Below are positions 1-5,146 of a DNA stretch of 5,155 nucleotides, piece by piece. Every line of letters begins with the position of its first letter. The stretch's first letter is position 1. The translations under genes and the position numbers were made by a program. The DNA is from UMGS1387 sp045646465 (GTDB lineage: Bacteria; Bacillota; Clostridia; Oscillospirales; CAG-382): the NCBI GenBank assembly GCA_045646465.1, contig JAZRKT010000140.1:1-5155 (forward strand). The letters run 5' to 3'. Below the pieces are notes generated by a model that saw only the letters and a program-made list of their open reading frames with translations, ran no database searches and was not told the DNA's origin.

Positions 1-252
1 GTTCTTGAGCCTGACGGAAACATAAGCATTATCCCCTTTAAGGATTTACCGTCAAAGGAAAAGGATGAGAATAAAAACGGTTTGCAGCATATGCTGATTA
101 TCGACGGAAAAATAAACAAATCAGAGCTTGAAATGTTCGGATATTCAGCAGAGTGGCTTATAAAAAGATTGAGAGCTCACGGAAAAAAACGTGTAAAGGA
201 TGTTTTCTTTTTCGGTGTTGACGATATGGGCAATGAGGTTATTCTTGATTGA
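1..252 (+). CDS. DUF421 / YetF-type membrane protein, C-terminal end (5' truncated)
   Basis: This reading frame is open from the first base and ends with TGA at 250-252, leaving 83 C-terminal residues. It begins VLEPDGNISIIPF, has LIIDGKINKSELEMFGYS in the middle, and ends with a VKDVFFFGVDDMGNEVILD-type strand. The order 'LE-dG-is', 'li-DGki...L...g', a helix ending in 'L...G', then 'dV-f---D--G-' is the usual C-terminal cytoplasmic domain of DUF421/YetF proteins. In these proteins the domain follows three N-terminal transmembrane helices, which would lie outside this window. The family is common in endospore formers and some members are linked to spores, but its biochemical role is not settled. 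The gene converges on rpsT. I see no clear plus-strand intrinsic terminator after the stop, only a T-rich run at 257-278 without a good preceding stem. Recognition is from memory of the family pattern. Confidence 0.75.
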   Translation, partial: VLEPDGNISIIPFKDLPSKEKDENKNGLQHMLIIDGKINKSELEMFGYSAEWLIKRLRAHGKKRVKDVFFFGVDDMGNEVILD

Positions 253-362
253 GGCGTTTTTTCTATTTTCTCTTTTTTAGCTACTCTTATGTATCGCAGT
301 GGGTGTTTCTGTGCTGCGTTACACAAAATTATCTAAAAAAGAAAACAAAAAAGAACACCCTC
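251..362. repeat. Long imperfect inverted repeat between convergent genes
   Basis: Bases 251-280 and 333-362 are imperfect reverse complements (about 22 of 30 positions), with a perfect ten-base core at 271-280 and 333-342. The 52-base loop contains a smaller five-base-pair stem (CGCAG 295-299 with CTGCG 314-318). The arms are mostly A/T homopolymer runs, so part of the match is low-complexity chance. Neither arm is followed by a T-run on the side needed for an intrinsic terminator. It could be a structured 3' UTR element, a degraded small repeat or nothing. Confidence 0.3.
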
Positions 363-397
363 AAAAACAAAAATGGTATGGAATAAATCCATACCAT
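363..397 (-). terminator. Rho-independent terminator of rpsT
   Basis: ATGGTATGG (373-381) and CCATACCAT (389-397) form a perfect nine-base-pair stem around a seven-base loop. Read on the minus strand, the stem is followed directly by TTTTTGTTTTT (complement of 363-373). It lies 25 bases beyond the rpsT stop and has the orientation expected to end rpsT transcription. On the plus strand the bases after the stem are not T-rich, so it should not act efficiently on the converging DUF421 gene. Confidence 0.88.
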
Positions 398-422
398 AGT
401 TGTAATAAACTAAAATATCAAA

Positions 423-686
423 TTAGTTCATAGCATTGAGCTTAACAGTAAACTGGCTCTTTTTTCTTGCAGCTGCATTGATGTGCATTGTGCCCTTTGC
501 AACAGCCTTGTCAATTTTGCTTACTGCTACCTTGTATGCTTCAGCAGCAACAGCCTTGTCTCCTGCAGCAACAGCCTGTTCAAATTTCTTAAGAGCTGTC
601 TTAAGATTTGTCTTGAACATCTGATTCTGTAATGCCTTAGTTGCAGTAACCTTTACACGCTTCTTAGCGGACTTAATGTTCGGCAA
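423..686 (-). CDS. rpsT: 30S ribosomal protein S20
   Basis: The product is an 87-residue, very basic, helical protein that binds 16S rRNA in the body of the small ribosomal subunit and helps early 30S assembly. The start MPNIKSAKKRV, the middle 'NLKTALKKFEQAV' and the end 'KGTMHINAAARKKSQFTVKLN' are characteristic of bacterial S20, and 87 residues is the usual length. The frame stays open upstream to an ATG at 804-806, but that extension is not S20-like. The true start is TTG at 684-686, six bases after a near-perfect GGGAGGTG. E. coli rpsT also starts with UUG and is autoregulated at translation, so the weak start may be functional here too (inference). The gene is monocistronic, with its own promoter upstream and an intrinsic terminator downstream, and it diverges from gpr as in Bacillus. 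Confidence 0.97.
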   Translation of the reverse strand: MPNIKSAKKRVKVTATKALQNQMFKTNLKTALKKFEQAVAAGDKAVAAEAYKVAVSKIDKAVAKGTMHINAAARKKSQFTVKLNAMN

Positions 687-692
687 AGTGTT

Positions 693-700
693 CACCTCCC
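693..700 (-). promoter_or_regulatory. Strong Shine-Dalgarno of rpsT, fixing the TTG start
   Basis: On the minus strand these bases read GGGAGGTG, six bases before the TTG at 684-686. Strength and spacing identify the TTG as the start and rule out the upstream in-frame ATG at 804-806. Confidence 0.9.
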
Positions 701-707
701 TGTTTCT

Positions 708-725
708 GTGCACCGACAGGCACAC
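708..725 (-). promoter_or_regulatory. rpsT 5' leader hairpin
   Basis: On the minus strand GTGTGCC (719-725) pairs with GGTGCAC (708-714) around the four-base loop TGTC, giving seven base pairs of which two are G-U. The hairpin lies in the predicted 53-base rpsT leader and ends seven bases before the Shine-Dalgarno. The CCTGT that spans its 5' arm and loop (complement of 716-720) could instead pair with ACAGG (complement of 699-703), which covers the first two bases of the Shine-Dalgarno. This gives two mutually exclusive folds. A regulatory role is inference; only the complementarity is seen. Confidence 0.5.
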
Positions 726-745
726 TAATACATTTATTCTAAGGT

Positions 746-774
746 ATTGTAACACGTTTTTTCCAAAAATACAA
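746..774 (-). promoter_or_regulatory. Sigma-A type promoter of rpsT (extended -10)
   Basis: On the minus strand there is TTGTAT (complement of 769-774), a 17-base spacer, then TACAAT (complement of 746-751). The spacer ends in TGT, which gives an extended -10 (TGnTACAAT). The -35 is weak (3 of 6) but the -10 matches 5 of 6. Transcription should begin near 739, leaving a leader of about 53 bases. Confidence 0.7.
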
Positions 775-834
775 TAGTTTATAAAGATTTTTAACAACTT
801 TTTCAATATTTACGTAAAGGAGAGGCAAATATAT

Positions 835-1764
835 ATGGATTTTAGTACAAATTATACAGTAAGAACGGATATGGCAGATGAAATTCTTGAAGGACTGTAC
901 GGCAAAAAGGGAAATTACACAGACGGAATAACCTTTAAAAGCAAGATTGAAGGCAAAATTAAGGTAGAAAAAATGCACGTAGAGCGTGATTTTGTGTACG
1001 GCGGCATAAAAAAACAGGCAGGAAACTATGTCACGGTATCCTTGGGCAATATCAACAGCTTCACACGGGAGGAATTTGAACAGTGTGCAGACATTGTTGC
1101 AGAGATTATAAGCGAGCTTTTGCCAAAATCAAAGGGACTGTGTCTTGCGGCGTGTCTTGGCAACAGAAATCTTTCAGCTGATGCAATTGGACCGTTTACG
1201 GCAGAAAAAATAATCGTTTCAAGACATATAAAGCAGTATAATGAGGCACTTTTCAATAAAATGGAGCTTGGCGAATGTGCCTGTACCGTTACGGGTGTTA
1301 CGGGAGAAACGGGAATTGAGGCAGCCGAAATGCTCAAAGGTGCGGTGGATATGATAAAGCCGTCCTGTGTAATAGCTGTGGATGCGCTTGCCTCGGGAAG
1401 AGTGTCACGTCTTATGAATACGGTACAGATAAGCGACAGTGGAATAAACCCCGGCTCAGGAGTCAATAACAGCAGAGGTGAAATAAGTGAAAAAACTCTT
1501 GGAGTTCCCGTAATTTCTGTGGGAGTACCGACGGTGGTGGATGCTTCCACGCTGTGCGCACATTTTCTCGATGAAAGGCTGAAGGACAAGCAGCTGTGTC
1601 AGACAGTAAAAAAGGAATTTGGCGAAAAATCCTCCGACTTTTTTGTGACGCCAAAGGACTCGGACGTTTATGTTAGAAATCTATCGAAGCTTATAGGCTT
1701 TGCAATAAATAAAGCGGTGCATAAAAATATGTCTTTTTCGGAAATGGAGGAATTATTGAGCTGA
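835..1764 (+). CDS. gpr: Germination protease GPR (spore endopeptidase)
   Basis: GPR starts degradation of the small acid-soluble proteins (SASPs) that coat DNA in the dormant spore, releasing DNA and amino acids at germination. It is made in the forespore as a zymogen that removes its own N-terminal propeptide. The protein has 309 residues, shorter than the Bacillus enzymes (about 370). Family motifs are clear: LGNRNLSADAIGP (108-120) with Asp116, and VIAVDALASGRVSR (179-192) with Asp183. These fit the two aspartates (127 and 193 in B. megaterium) proposed as catalytic in peptidase family A25. NPGSGVNNSRGEIS (205-218) and LGVPVISVGVPTVVDA (222-237) follow. The N-terminal YTVRTDMADE (7-16) resembles the Bacillus autoprocessing site and the SASP cleavage site, suggesting a 12-residue propeptide. 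AAAGGAG (816-822) precedes the ATG. spoIIP follows after about 40 bases without a terminator. Forespore sigma factors control gpr in Bacillus, but I could not assign such a promoter here. Confidence 0.96.
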   Translation: MDFSTNYTVRTDMADEILEGLYGKKGNYTDGITFKSKIEGKIKVEKMHVERDFVYGGIKKQAGNYVTVSLGNINSFTREEFEQCADIVAEIISELLPKSKGLCLAACLGNRNLSADAIGPFTAEKIIVSRHIKQYNEALFNKMELGECACTVTGVTGETGIEAAEMLKGAVDMIKPSCVIAVDALASGRVSRLMNTVQISDSGINPGSGVNNSRGEISEKTLGVPVISVGVPTVVDASTLCAHFLDERLKDKQLCQTVKKEFGEKSSDFFVTPKDSDVYVRNLSKLIGFAINKAVHKNMSFSEMEELLS

Positions 1765-1778
1765 TAAAGGCATAAACT
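1750..1778 (+). promoter_or_regulatory. Candidate sigma-E promoter for spoIIP
   Basis: CATAAACT at 1771-1778 differs at one defined position from the sigma-E -10 pattern CATAcAnT. Thirteen to fourteen bases upstream, at 1750-1757, GAATTATT partly matches the -35 pattern (about 5 of 7). Transcription would start near 1785, about 20 bases before the preferred spoIIP start. B. subtilis spoIIP is under sigma-E control, which makes the placement sensible. The region is A/T-rich and a chance match is possible. Confidence 0.35.
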
Positions 1779-1791
1779 GTAAAAAAAGGTT

Positions 1792-1799
1792 GGCGGTGA
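1792..1799 (+). promoter_or_regulatory. Probable Shine-Dalgarno of spoIIP
   Basis: GGCGGTGA matches seven of eight bases of GGAGGTGA. It is placed well for TTG at 1805 (eight bases from GGCGG) or TTG at 1802 (five bases). A start at TTG 1790 would have no usable site, since its AAAGG abuts the codon, and the ATG at 1919 has only a weak purine stretch upstream. Confidence 0.5.
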
Positions 1800-1804
1800 G
1801 GTTG

Positions 1805-3118
1805 TTGATTTACGAAAAATCAGGTACAGGGACAGTTAGAAGAGCCGTAACAAATACGACGGGAATGTGCGTAAAGACGGCTGAGCCGAAAATTGTTACG
1901 TATGACAGAGAAAATATAATGCCCATAGTTGCAAAGAAGATAAAGAAAAGCACTCTTAAAAGGACAATGCGCCGCAACGGTACAAAAAGAAAAAAGCAAG
2001 GCGGATTTTTTAAGCTTGTGACGGTGACGGCGGCGGCTTTATTCTGCCTGTTTACATTTGATGCAAAAAAGCTTGACGGACAGCTGTTTGAGAAGACAAA
2101 AGAAGTTTTTTTCGCTTTTATCGAAGAAGCTTTTACGGCACATCCACAGGAAAAAATACAGAAAATCACAGAAAAAACAGAAAACATTCCCGATACCTCT
2201 GACTTTAATGTTTGGGACACAGTCAAGAAAGAAGAAAATCCCGCTGTTATTACTCCTTTACAGGAAAAAGCATCGGAAAAAGTGCCGTATACACCCGTTT
2301 CGGGACAGGAAAATATGCCTATTTCGGTAGATGGAGACATATATTACCCAATAGTTACTAAGGATTTGTCGGCGCAAAGTGTTGCGGTGCTTAGCAACGG
2401 AACCTCGTACAGTCCCGATATGGAAAAGGCAATAAGCACAAAGCCTGTGGCGCTTGAGAATCTTGTTATAAACGAAAATGAGCCTCTTGTGCTCATAGTT
2501 CATACTCACGCCTGCGAGAGCTACACTGAGTACAGCGATGTGTATCCTCAGCACGAAGCTACAAGAAGCGAGGACACCGACAAAAATGTAGTGAGAGTGG
2601 GAAAGGAAATTGCCGATACTCTGAAAAGCTACGGAATAAATACAATTCATTGCACACAGCTTTGCGATAAGGAGTCCTTTATCAACGCCTATAACGTGTC
2701 CCACAACACCGTAAGAGAATACCTTGAAAAATATCCCTCAATCAGAGTGGTAATTGATGTACACCGAGATGCAATTGTAAAGGAAAACGGCGAGAGTATA
2801 CGCCCTGCCGTGACAATTGCAGGTCAGGAATATGCACAGCTTATGTTCGTGGTAGGTACTGATAAATCAGGTCACAGCCACCCCGACTGGCAGAATAATC
2901 TGTCATTTGCGGCAACAGTACAGTCGGCGGCGGAGGAAAGGTATCCGTCGCTGTTCAGAAGCATAAATTTAAGAAGCGTGCCCTTTAATCAATGGTTAAG
3001 TGACGGATACCTTCTGCTTGAAGCAGGCTCGGTGTCAAATACTCTTGACGAGGCGCTGCTTTCGGCTCAGGCTTTTGCCCATACCCTTACGGCGGTACTA
3101 AAGGAAAATGCTGTGTAA
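1805..3118 (+). CDS. spoIIP: Stage II sporulation protein P (peptidoglycan hydrolase of engulfment)
   Basis: SpoIIP is an N-acetylmuramoyl-L-alanine amidase and endopeptidase. With SpoIID and SpoIIM it thins septal peptidoglycan so that the mother-cell membrane can engulf the forespore. From TTG 1805 the protein has 437 residues. It shows a very basic cytoplasmic N-terminus (about 40-66), one membrane anchor (about 68-85, FFKLVTVTAAALFCLF), a Lys/Glu/Pro-rich linker (about 95-215), and a C-terminal amidase domain. That domain contains IVHTHACESYTEY (His233, His235, Glu238), VIDVHRDA (His320, Asp322) and LLLEAGSVSNTLDEA (Glu406). These His/Glu residues fit the zinc-binding and catalytic set of the family. 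The start is uncertain. The open frame reaches TTG 1790 (442 residues), and ATG 1919 would give 399 residues, close to B. subtilis SpoIIP (401), but its ribosome site is weak. Codons between 1805 and 1919 look coding. Read-through from gpr plus an internal sigma-E promoter would suit expression in both forespore and mother cell (inference). Confidence 0.93.
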   Translation: MIYEKSGTGTVRRAVTNTTGMCVKTAEPKIVTYDRENIMPIVAKKIKKSTLKRTMRRNGTKRKKQGGFFKLVTVTAAALFCLFTFDAKKLDGQLFEKTKEVFFAFIEEAFTAHPQEKIQKITEKTENIPDTSDFNVWDTVKKEENPAVITPLQEKASEKVPYTPVSGQENMPISVDGDIYYPIVTKDLSAQSVAVLSNGTSYSPDMEKAISTKPVALENLVINENEPLVLIVHTHACESYTEYSDVYPQHEATRSEDTDKNVVRVGKEIADTLKSYGINTIHCTQLCDKESFINAYNVSHNTVREYLEKYPSIRVVIDVHRDAIVKENGESIRPAVTIAGQEYAQLMFVVGTDKSGHSHPDWQNNLSFAATVQSAAEERYPSLFRSINLRSVPFNQWLSDGYLLLEAGSVSNTLDEALLSAQAFAHTLTAVLKENAV

Positions 3119-3144
3119 TAAAAAATAAAAATGCAGGAAATAGG

Positions 3145-3152
3145 AAAGGAAG
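3145..3152 (+). promoter_or_regulatory. Shine-Dalgarno selecting the start at 3161
   Basis: AAAGGAAG lies 8-10 bases before ATG 3161. The earlier in-frame ATG at 3131 is preceded only by an A/T-rich stretch with no ribosome site, so the downstream ATG is preferred and the first ten residues of the longer frame are dropped. Confidence 0.65.
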
Positions 3153-3160
3153 CCTTCAAA

Positions 3161-3484
3161 ATGACGGAAAAAATCAAGCCCTTTGCAACAGCACTTGTGA
3201 CGGCATTTATAATACTTTCGTCACTTGCAATAATATGCACGTCCGCCCTGTTTGAGGCGGATTTTGCCGTTAATGAAGATACAGTTACGGTCTTCGGAAA
3301 AAGCTTTGAAATCAACAAAGATCTGACGCAGGCTGCAGGCACGCTTTTGTCCTTTAATGAAAGGCTATTTGGCAAAGGTGTATGGACGGTGCTTGTTCAT
3401 ATTATTGAAAGAACGGCAGAACTTACATTTTCCTTACTTGACATATTCATTAAGGCTGTGGGCAGTCTTACGGTGCAGCTATGA
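3161..3484 (+). CDS. Small membrane-anchored protein of unknown function
   Basis: I do not recognise this 107-residue protein. Residues 1-7 are polar and basic (MTEKIKP). Residues 8-29 form a hydrophobic segment (TALVTAFIILSSLAIICTS) that would act as an uncleaved anchor or signal peptide. A short beta-like stretch (about 38-50, EDTVTVFGKSFEIN) follows. The C-terminal third (about 70-105, VWTVLVHIIERTAELTFSLL onward) is a hydrophobic or amphipathic helical region that may lie on or in the membrane. It begins 42 bases after spoIIP and its stop overlaps the next start as ATGA, so it is probably co-transcribed with spoIIP and translationally coupled to the next gene. In B. subtilis the gene after spoIIP is yqxA, also a small protein with an N-terminal hydrophobic segment. 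The position matches, but I see no convincing sequence similarity. A longer version from ATG 3131 (117 residues) is less likely. Confidence 0.75.
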   Translation: MTEKIKPFATALVTAFIILSSLAIICTSALFEADFAVNEDTVTVFGKSFEINKDLTQAAGTLLSFNERLFGKGVWTVLVHIIERTAELTFSLLDIFIKAVGSLTVQL

Positions 3485-3894
3485 GAAGGCTATGGATGAC
3501 GGCAGAGCTGTTTTTGCTTGGCGGCTTCGGCTACGGCATATGTGAGCTTGTGTGGCGGGGATATACTCACATTTCTATGGTGCTTGCAGGAGGCATATGC
3601 TTTTGCGTGATTTATGAGGGTGAAAAGAAATTCGGAGAACTGTCTCTGCTTTTAAGGTGCGTTGCAAGCGGTGTGTTTATAACATCGGTGGAGCTGGTGT
3701 TTGGAAGCATTGTAAATGTTATACTCGGTCTCGGAGTGTGGGATTATTCCACACAGCCCTTTAATTTTTACGGGCAGATTTGCCTTGGTTTTTCGTTGCT
3801 GTGGATGGCTCTTTCTTTGCCTGTCATAATACTGTGCGGAGTTGTAAGAAGGAATATGAGAAAATGTGATAAGAAATATATGTTAAATCTTTAA
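3481..3894 (+). CDS. Small multi-helix membrane protein, CmpB-like (putative ABC-transporter type IV, PF06541)
   Basis: This 137-residue protein has about four hydrophobic helices (roughly 7-25, 30-46, 58-84 and 98-121) and a basic C-terminal tail (RRNMRKCDKKYM), suggesting that the tail is cytoplasmic. The segment VWDYSTQPFNFYGQICLGFSL (86-106) closely fits the conserved 'WDYS..PFN..G.ICL.FSLLW' motif that I associate with the CmpB-like family, named as a putative ABC-transporter type IV subunit. No ATPase or other transporter gene is nearby, so transport is not supported by context. The start ATG overlaps the upstream stop by four bases and has no good Shine-Dalgarno of its own, consistent with translational coupling. 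No terminator is visible after the TAA at 3892-3894; transcription may run on towards serC. Confidence 0.82.
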   Translation: MRRLWMTAELFLLGGFGYGICELVWRGYTHISMVLAGGICFCVIYEGEKKFGELSLLLRCVASGVFITSVELVFGSIVNVILGLGVWDYSTQPFNFYGQICLGFSLLWMALSLPVIILCGVVRRNMRKCDKKYMLNL

Positions 3895-3935
3895 TACCTT
3901 GTTAAATCGAGTAATGAATGCAGGAAAAAGCGACA

Positions 3936-3951
3936 AAAAATGCAAAAATGC
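3936..3951 (+). repeat. Tandem octamer next to the serC promoter
   Basis: AAAAATGC occurs twice in exact tandem (3936-3943 and 3944-3951), ending two bases before the serC -35. A further AATGC is at 3917-3921. The A-rich stretch could act as an UP element or as an operator for an unknown regulator; it could also be chance. Confidence 0.45.
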
Positions 3952-3953
3952 AG

Positions 3954-3982
3954 TTGACAACGGAAAAAAAGGAATGTATAAT
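3954..3982 (+). promoter_or_regulatory. Perfect-consensus sigma-A promoter of serC
   Basis: TTGACA (3954-3959), a 17-base spacer and TATAAT (3977-3982) match the vegetative consensus at all twelve positions. Transcription should begin near 3989, giving a leader of about 41 bases. That is too short for a T-box or serine-sensing riboswitch, so strong, largely constitutive expression is expected unless a protein binds nearby. Confidence 0.93.
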
Positions 3983-4017
3983 AGTAGTTACCAATTTATT
4001 TTTATTTTTCAATTGTT

Positions 4018-4022
4018 GGAGG
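4018..4022 (+). promoter_or_regulatory. Shine-Dalgarno of serC
   Basis: GGAGG is seven bases before ATG 4030. Just upstream CAATT (3992-3996) can pair with AATTG (4011-4015), or CCAA (3991-3994) with TTGG (4016-4019). These are weak A/U-rich alternatives, and the second covers two bases of the site. Confidence 0.85.
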
Positions 4023-4029
4023 TATAACA

Positions 4030-5112
4030 ATGAGCAGAATATATAACTTTTCAGCAGGTCCTTCCATGCTGCCCGTAGAAGTACTTGAGCAGTGCGCGGC
4101 AGAGATGCTTGATTATAAGGGAAGCGGAATGTCCGTAATGGAAATGAGCCATCGCTCTCCCGTTTACGATGCAATCATCAAGGAAACCGAAGCTGACTTC
4201 AGAAAGCTCATGAACATTCCTGACAACTACAAGGTTCTGTTCCTTCAGGGCGGTGCGTCCACACAGTTCGCAGCTGTTCCACTTAATCTGATGAAAACCG
4301 GTAAGGCAGACTATGTAGTTTCCGGTCAGTTCTCAAAGAAGGCTTATAAGGAGGCGCAGAAGTACGGCGATGCAAAATGCATTGCTTCTTCCGAAGACAG
4401 AACATATGCATATATTCCCGAAATCACTCCCGATATGGTAAGAGAAGATGCAGACTATGTTCATGTTTGCTACAACAACACAATTTTCGGTACAAAGTAT
4501 CCTGAAGTTCCCAATGTTGGTGATAAGGTTCTTGTTGCCGATATGTCCTCCTGCATTACAAGTGAGCCTGTAGATGTTACAAAGTTCGGTGTGATTTATG
4601 CAGGTGCACAGAAGAACATGGCTCCCGCAGGACTTACTATCGTTATCATCCGTGATGACCTTATCGGTAACGCTCGTGATATATGTCCCGATATGCTCAA
4701 CTACGCACTCATGGCAGAGAACGATTCCATGTACAATACTCCTCCTTGCTACTGCATCTACGTTGCAAAGCTCGTTTATGAGTGGATCCTCGGTATGGGC
4801 GGTCTCGACGTAATGAAGGAGAAGAACGAGAAGAAGGCTGCATACCTTTACGATTACCTCGACAGCCAGGATTACTATGTAGCTCCCGTTGAGAAGTCCA
4901 GCCGTTCTCTCATGAATGCTACCTTCGTTACCGGCGATGCTGATCTCGATAAGAAGTTCGCGACTGAGGCTGGCAAGGCAGGTCTCGTAAACCTCAAGGG
5001 ACACCGTTCCGTTGGTGGTATGAGAGCTTTCATCTACAATGCAATGCCCTATGAGGGTGTTGTTGCTCTTGTTGAGTTCATGAAGGACTTCGCAGAGAAG
5101 AACCCCAAATAA
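4030..5112 (+). CDS. serC: Phosphoserine aminotransferase (class V, PLP-dependent)
   Basis: SerC transfers an amino group from glutamate to 3-phosphohydroxypyruvate, giving O-phospho-L-serine and 2-oxoglutarate, the second step of serine synthesis in the cytosol. The protein has 360 residues, the usual full length. It starts with the family signature IYNFSAGPSMLP (4-15). Other motifs are MSHRSP (39-44) with the substrate-binding His41-Arg42, GGASTQF (74-80) for the cofactor phosphate, NNTIFGT (149-155), VADMSS (169-174) with Asp171 facing the pyridine nitrogen, AGAQKNMAPAG (191-201) with the PLP-binding Lys195, and GHRSVGGMRAFIYNA (324-338) at the C-terminus. Codon use differs from the sporulation genes: lysine is mostly AAG rather than AAA, and CTC and TTC are common in the 3' half. 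This is typical of a highly expressed housekeeping gene rather than evidence of transfer. Another start codon lies 34 bases downstream with no terminator between, so serC probably leads an operon. Confidence 0.98.
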   Translation: MSRIYNFSAGPSMLPVEVLEQCAAEMLDYKGSGMSVMEMSHRSPVYDAIIKETEADFRKLMNIPDNYKVLFLQGGASTQFAAVPLNLMKTGKADYVVSGQFSKKAYKEAQKYGDAKCIASSEDRTYAYIPEITPDMVREDADYVHVCYNNTIFGTKYPEVPNVGDKVLVADMSSCITSEPVDVTKFGVIYAGAQKNMAPAGLTIVIIRDDLIGNARDICPDMLNYALMAENDSMYNTPPCYCIYVAKLVYEWILGMGGLDVMKEKNEKKAAYLYDYLDSQDYYVAPVEKSSRSLMNATFVTGDADLDKKFATEAGKAGLVNLKGHRSVGGMRAFIYNAMPYEGVVALVEFMKDFAEKNPK

Positions 5113-5146
5113 TCTCCCATAAATATTCAGAAAGGGAATAACCACA

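Noticed and set aside
687..806. N-terminal extension of S20 to the upstream ATG at 804-806 (127 residues)
   Set aside because: The added residues are not S20-like, cross the rpsT promoter and leader, and ignore the strong Shine-Dalgarno before TTG 686.
778..810. Possible sigma-F/sigma-G promoter for gpr (TTATA near 779 and CAATATT at 804)
   Set aside because: The -10 has two mismatches and the spacing of about 20 bases is too long. I could not place any forespore promoter with confidence.
1026..1589. Long minus-strand open frame opposite gpr
   Set aside because: It lies wholly within the clearly conserved GPR coding sequence, has no ribosome site and a composition typical of an antisense shadow.
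1810..2340. Minus-strand open frame opposite the spoIIP N-terminal half
   Set aside because: Serine/phenylalanine-rich shadow of the lysine/glutamate-rich linker, without a ribosome site or family resemblance.
3179..3192. CCCTTTGCAACAGC shared exactly with 493-506 in rpsT
   Set aside because: A 14-base match in different coding contexts, in opposite gene orientation, with no flanking similarity; most likely chance.
3918..3927. ATGCAGGAAA repeated at 3131-3140 and 3918-3927
   Set aside because: Too short and purine-rich to distinguish from chance; no extended similarity around either copy.
3990..4029. T-box or serine-related riboswitch before serC
   Set aside because: The leader is only about 41 bases and lacks a T-box sequence or antiterminator. 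Only a weak A/U-rich stem is possible.
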